This document shows positions 4,994 to 7,919 of a stretch of DNA of 7,919 nt, piece by piece (positions within the stretch are counted from its first letter, which is position 1; every line of letters begins with the position of its first letter). This stretch comes from Saprospiraceae bacterium (GTDB lineage: Bacteria > Bacteroidota > Bacteroidia > Chitinophagales > Saprospiraceae): the NCBI GenBank assembly GCA_027031185.1, contig JALVEF010000436.1:1-7919 (forward strand), given 5' to 3'. The notes beneath the pieces were generated by a model. It was given only the letters and a program-made list of their open reading frames with translations. It ran no database searches and was not told the DNA's origin. The translations under genes were made by a program, and so were the position numbers.

Positions 4994-7588
4994 TCAAAGC
5001 ACTTCAAACACGATGCGGCCGTCGCGGCTGTGGATCTTGATTTTGGACTTGGGCGGGATCCGTCCTTCCAAAATCTCCTTGGACAGTTCGTTGAGTACAT
5101 CGCGTTGGATGACCCGCTTGACCGGCCGGGCGCCAAATTCGGGGTTGTAACCCTTCTTGGCGAGATATTCGACCGCCTGCGGCGTGTACTCCATTTCGAT
5201 ACCCTGTTTGGCCAGCTTCCCGGCTACTTGATTGAGTTGGAGTTTGACAATTTCCTTGATGTCGTCCTGTGTCAAAGGACGGAACATCAGCACTTCGTCA
5301 ATGCGGTTGAGAAACTCGGGTCGGACGGAGCGCTTCAGGATGTCGAAGACCTGCTGTTTGGTCTTTTCGACGACTTCATCACGGTTGGTTTCCGTCATGT
5401 TCTCGAAGTTGTCGCGGATGACATCCGACCCAATGTTGGACGTCATGATGATGATCGTGTTCTTGAAATTGGCCACGCGCCCCTTGTTGTCGGTCAATCG
5501 CCCGTCTTCGAGGACTTGCAACAAGATATTGAAGACATCGGGATGTGCCTTTTCGATCTCATCGAGGAGCACGACAGAATAGGGCTTGCGTCGGACGGCT
5601 TCGGTCAGTTGGCCACCTTCGTCATAACCGACGTAGCCCGGAGGCGCCCCGACGAGACGCGAGACGGCATGACGCTCCTGATACTCGGACATGTCAATGC
5701 GCGTCATCATATTCTCATCGTTGAACAGGTACTCGGCCAGTGCCTTGGCCAGCTCGGTCTTACCGACGCCGGTTGTACCCAGGAAGAGAAACGACCCGAT
5801 GGGGCGGTTCTCGTTGGCCAGACCGGTACGGCTGCGGCGGATGGCATCGGCGACGGCACGGACGGCATCGTCCTGGCCGATGACGCGCTTGTGCAGTTCA
5901 TCTTCGAGATGGAGGAGCTTTTCGCGCTCACTTTGCAACATGCGCTGTACCGGAATGCCCGTCCATTTAGCGATGACTTCGGCAATATCTTCCGCTTCCA
6001 CTTCGTCTTTGACGAGTAAGTCGCCGCGCTCCTGCATCTTGTGGAGCTCTTCGTTTAGTTCTTTGAGACGCTCTTGTGCTTGTGGCAGCTTGCCGTAGCG
6101 GATTTCGGCTGCCTTGTTGAAGTCGCCTTCCCGCTCAGCACGCTGGGCTTCCAGTTTGAGCGTTTCGATTTCTTCTTTCAGCTCCTGGATGCTCTGAACG
6201 ACCTGGCGCTCTTCTTCCCATTTGGCCTTGAGACTCTGATATTGCTCTTCGAGATTGGCGAGTTCTTCGTTGATCTTTTTGAGCTTTTCCTTGTCTTTTT
6301 CGCGCTTCATGGCCGCCTTCTCGATCTGCAACTGCCGGATCTTGCGCTCGACTTCGTCCAGTTCTTCGGGCATGGAATTCATCTCCAGGCGCAGTTTGGC
6401 GGCCGCTTCGTCAATCAGGTCAATGGCCTTGTCGGGCAGAAAGCGGTCGGTAATATAGCGCTTGGACAACTGCACGGCCGCGACGATAGCATCATCGGTG
6501 ATGCCCACTTTGTGGTAGTTTTCGTACCGCTCCTTGAGCCCGCGCAAGATGGAGATGGCGTCTTCTTCGGACGGCTCGTCAATCATCACCTTCTGGAATC
6601 GCCGCTCCAGGGCCTTGTCTTTTTCAAAGTACTTTTGGTACTCTTCGAGGGTGGTCGCACCAATGGTGCGCAACTCACCCCGCGCCAGGGCCGGTTTGAG
6701 GATATTGGCGGCATCCATAGCGCCTTGCGTCTTACCGGCGCCGACGAGGGTGTGAATCTCGTCAATAAACAGGATGATGTCGCCTTCGGCCTTTTTGACT
6801 TCATTGACGACAGACTTGAGGCGCTCTTCAAACTCGCCCTGGTACTTGGCCCCGGCGATCAAGGCGCCCATGTCGAGGCTGTATATCTCTTTTTGGCGGA
6901 GGTCTTCCGGCACGTCGCCGGCGACGATGCGATGAGCCAGGCCTTCGACGATGGCCGTCTTACCGGTACCGGGCTCACCCACCAGCATGGGGTTGTTTTT
7001 GGTGCGGCGGGCCAGAATGTGCAGGACGCGGCGGATTTCCTCCTCCCGGCCGATGACGGGATCCAATTTGCCCGTGCGCGCCCGTTCGTTGAGATTGATG
7101 GCGTATTTGTTGAGCGAGTCATAGTTGGCTTCGGCGTTTTGGGAGGTGACCCGGTCGCCTTTGCGCAATTCCTTGATGGCGGCGATAAGTTCCTTTTCGT
7201 TGATACCGAGATCCTTCATCAACCTGGCAGTCTGGTCACTGCCGGCCAGGATGGCCAGCAGGAGATGCTCCAGGGTGACAAACTCATCGCCGAAGGTCTT
7301 CAAATAATCGTTGGCCTTCTGAAAAGCCTTGATGGTATCCCGCGAAAAGTATTGGTCTCCGCCTGACACTTTAGGCAGGCCGTTGACGAGGCCTGCCACA
7401 CCGGATTCGACGGCATCGGGACGTACGCCCAGCTTGTTGAAAAGATAATTGGGTACATGGTCATCAGTCTTCAAGATGCCGAGCAGCAGATGTGCCGGCT
7501 CAATAGACTGCTGACCATGCTCGTGAGCAAGCTGCTGTGCCATACGGACAGCCTCCTGCGTCTTTATGGTCATGTTATTGGTGTTCAT
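4994..7588 (-). CDS. clpB: ATP-dependent protein disaggregase ClpB
   Basis: ClpB is a hexameric AAA+ Hsp100 chaperone that, with DnaK/DnaJ/GrpE, threads aggregated proteins through its pore in the cytoplasm. From MNTNNMTIKTQEAV the product has 864 residues, the family's usual length. Order: two N-domain repeats (about 7-39 and 84-114); AAA1 with Walker A GEPGTGKT (204-211), pore loop KYQG (248-251), Walker B FIDE (D276, E277) and arginine fingers R329/R330; the coiled-coil M domain (about 407-526) that separates ClpB from ClpA/ClpC-like proteins; AAA2 with Walker A GTTGVGKT (604-611), pore loop GYVG (651-654), Walker B LLDE (D676, E677) and sensor-2 GAR (819-821). T replaces the usual P in the second Walker A, which I recall as common in Bacteroidota. 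The frame extends 19 codons upstream, but those residues are non-homologous and basic. No CIRCE element is seen. Confidence 0.98.
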   Translation of the reverse strand: MNTNNMTIKTQEAVRMAQQLAHEHGQQSIEPAHLLLGILKTDDHVPNYLFNKLGVRPDAVESGVAGLVNGLPKVSGGDQYFSRDTIKAFQKANDYLKTFGDEFVTLEHLLLAILAGSDQTARLMKDLGINEKELIAAIKELRKGDRVTSQNAEANYDSLNKYAINLNERARTGKLDPVIGREEEIRRVLHILARRTKNNPMLVGEPGTGKTAIVEGLAHRIVAGDVPEDLRQKEIYSLDMGALIAGAKYQGEFEERLKSVVNEVKKAEGDIILFIDEIHTLVGAGKTQGAMDAANILKPALARGELRTIGATTLEEYQKYFEKDKALERRFQKVMIDEPSEEDAISILRGLKERYENYHKVGITDDAIVAAVQLSKRYITDRFLPDKAIDLIDEAAAKLRLEMNSMPEELDEVERKIRQLQIEKAAMKREKDKEKLKKINEELANLEEQYQSLKAKWEEERQVVQSIQELKEEIETLKLEAQRAEREGDFNKAAEIRYGKLPQAQERLKELNEELHKMQERGDLLVKDEVEAEDIAEVIAKWTGIPVQRMLQSEREKLLHLEDELHKRVIGQDDAVRAVADAIRRSRTGLANENRPIGSFLFLGTTGVGKTELAKALAEYLFNDENMMTRIDMSEYQERHAVSRLVGAPPGYVGYDEGGQLTEAVRRKPYSVVLLDEIEKAHPDVFNILLQVLEDGRLTDNKGRVANFKNTIIIMTSNIGSDVIRDNFENMTETNRDEVVEKTKQQVFDILKRSVRPEFLNRIDEVLMFRPLTQDDIKEIVKLQLNQVAGKLAKQGIEMEYTPQAVEYLAKKGYNPEFGARPVKRVIQRDVLNELSKEILEGRIPPKSKIKIHSRDGRIVFEVL

Positions 7589-7642
7589 AATCCTTTTTTT
7601 TATAGAAATGCGCACAATTCCGGTGCCACGCCTGTTTTCCCG

Positions 7643-7671
7643 CAATTATGGCGTAAAATATTGATAGTCAA
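7643..7671 (-). promoter_or_regulatory. candidate clpB promoter with overlapping inverted repeat
   Basis: Reading leftward, TTGACT (7671-7666), a 17-base spacer and TAATTG (7648-7643) resemble a sigma-70-type promoter, with 54 bases between the -10-like element and the clpB start. A perfect dyad, ATTGA-TAG-TCAAT, at 7660-7672 overlaps the -35 element and could be an operator. The -10 match is poor, and Bacteroidota often use a different consensus (TTG near -33, TANNTTTG near -7) that I cannot place here. An A-rich leader (AAAAAAAAGGATT) directly precedes the ATG. Confidence 0.3.
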
Positions 7672-7760
7672 TGACAATTTGGCGGCAGGGCTCGCTTTTT
7701 TTGTGCTATTCTGGCAGAAAAGCTATTCAAATAAAAATGAAAATGAGTTGAATGCTTCGC

Positions 7761-7907
7761 GTTGAAATTGTTAGCACGTTGAAATTGTTGGCACGTTGAA
7801 ATTGTTGGCACGTTGAAATTGTTGGCACGTTGAAATTGTTGGCACGTTGAAATTGTTGGCACGTTGAAATTGTTGGCACGTTGAAATTGTTGGCACGTTG
7901 AAATTGT
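7761..7907. repeat. tandem array of a 17-bp unit, 8 full copies plus 11 bp
   Basis: The unit GTTGAAATTGTTGGCAC begins at 7761, 7778, 7795, 7812, 7829, 7846, 7863 and 7880, and a partial copy, GTTGAAATTGT, occupies 7897-7907. All full copies are identical except the first, which has A for G at 7773. The leftward strand of the standard unit contains no stop codon in any frame, so it yields a spurious repetitive peptide (PTISTCQQFQRANNFNV periodicity, 17 residues from three units); this should not be called a gene. The array starts 172 bp upstream of the clpB start codon. Near identity points to recent slippage or strong homogenisation. Confidence 0.97.
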
Positions 7908-7919
7908 CCTTGGGGAAGA

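Noticed and set aside
4976..7366. Two long open frames (347 and 430 codons) on the strand opposite clpB
   Set aside because: They lie wholly or almost wholly antisense to an unmistakable ClpB, show low-complexity compositions rich in F, L, V, D and G, and have no recognisable domains. They are mirror images of ClpB codon use.
7771..7777. TTAGCAC resembling half of a CIRCE heat-shock operator
   Set aside because: It is the single-base variant of the tandem unit and lacks the GAGTGCTAA partner at the required spacing.
7668..7862. Repetitive 64-codon frame through the 17-bp array
   Set aside because: The standard repeat unit has no stop codon on that strand in any frame, so openness is automatic. 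The 17-residue periodicity reflects the DNA repeat, not a protein.
7761..7907. CRISPR array
   Set aside because: The 17-bp units abut with no unique spacers, and no cas genes are visible.

Overview
The window looks like an ordinary stretch of a Bacteroidota chromosome, probably from the Saprospirales/Cytophagales part of the phylum. The reasons are a DUF3822 protein next to rsmD, a DUF5777 beta-barrel protein with a short signal peptide ending in Ala-Gln, a ClpB whose second Walker A reads GTTGVGKT, few strong Shine-Dalgarno sequences, and REP-like TTCGACARGCTCAG units between genes. The organism assignment is inferred from protein families, not from a database search.

Layout. Positions 1-362 hold no clear complete gene. 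A possible C-terminal tail of a rightward gene (2-64) is followed by a cluster of REP-like units (81-310), and a perfect 14-bp inverted repeat (51-64 and 330-343) encloses the cluster. Next comes a leftward block, transcribed from 2860 down to 363: a bactofilin, a 142-bp gap with small GC-rich hairpins, a single-pass membrane protein of unknown function, a DUF3822 protein (ATGA overlap) and rsmD (10-bp overlap). The last three genes are tightly coupled. A 100-bp divergent intergenic region separates the bactofilin from the rightward pair tsaD and, 20 bp later, a DUF5777 outer-membrane beta-barrel protein. This pair converges with leftward clpB at a strong bidirectional terminator (4942-4983). 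Upstream of clpB are about 170 bp of AT-rich leader and promoter DNA, then a tandem array of a 17-bp unit (8 full copies plus 11 bp, 7761-7907) that almost reaches the window edge.

Functions. Three genes are housekeeping: RsmD (16S rRNA methylation), TsaD (tRNA t6A37 synthesis) and ClpB (protein disaggregation). The bactofilin is a cytoskeletal scaffold. The DUF5777 protein belongs to the outer membrane. The membrane protein and the DUF3822 protein are conserved unknowns that appear co-translated with rsmD. I see no CRISPR array, transposase, phage gene, toxin-antitoxin pair, RNA gene or recognisable defence system. The least explained parts are the two repeat regions at the window ends and the uncharacterised two-gene unit in front of rsmD.
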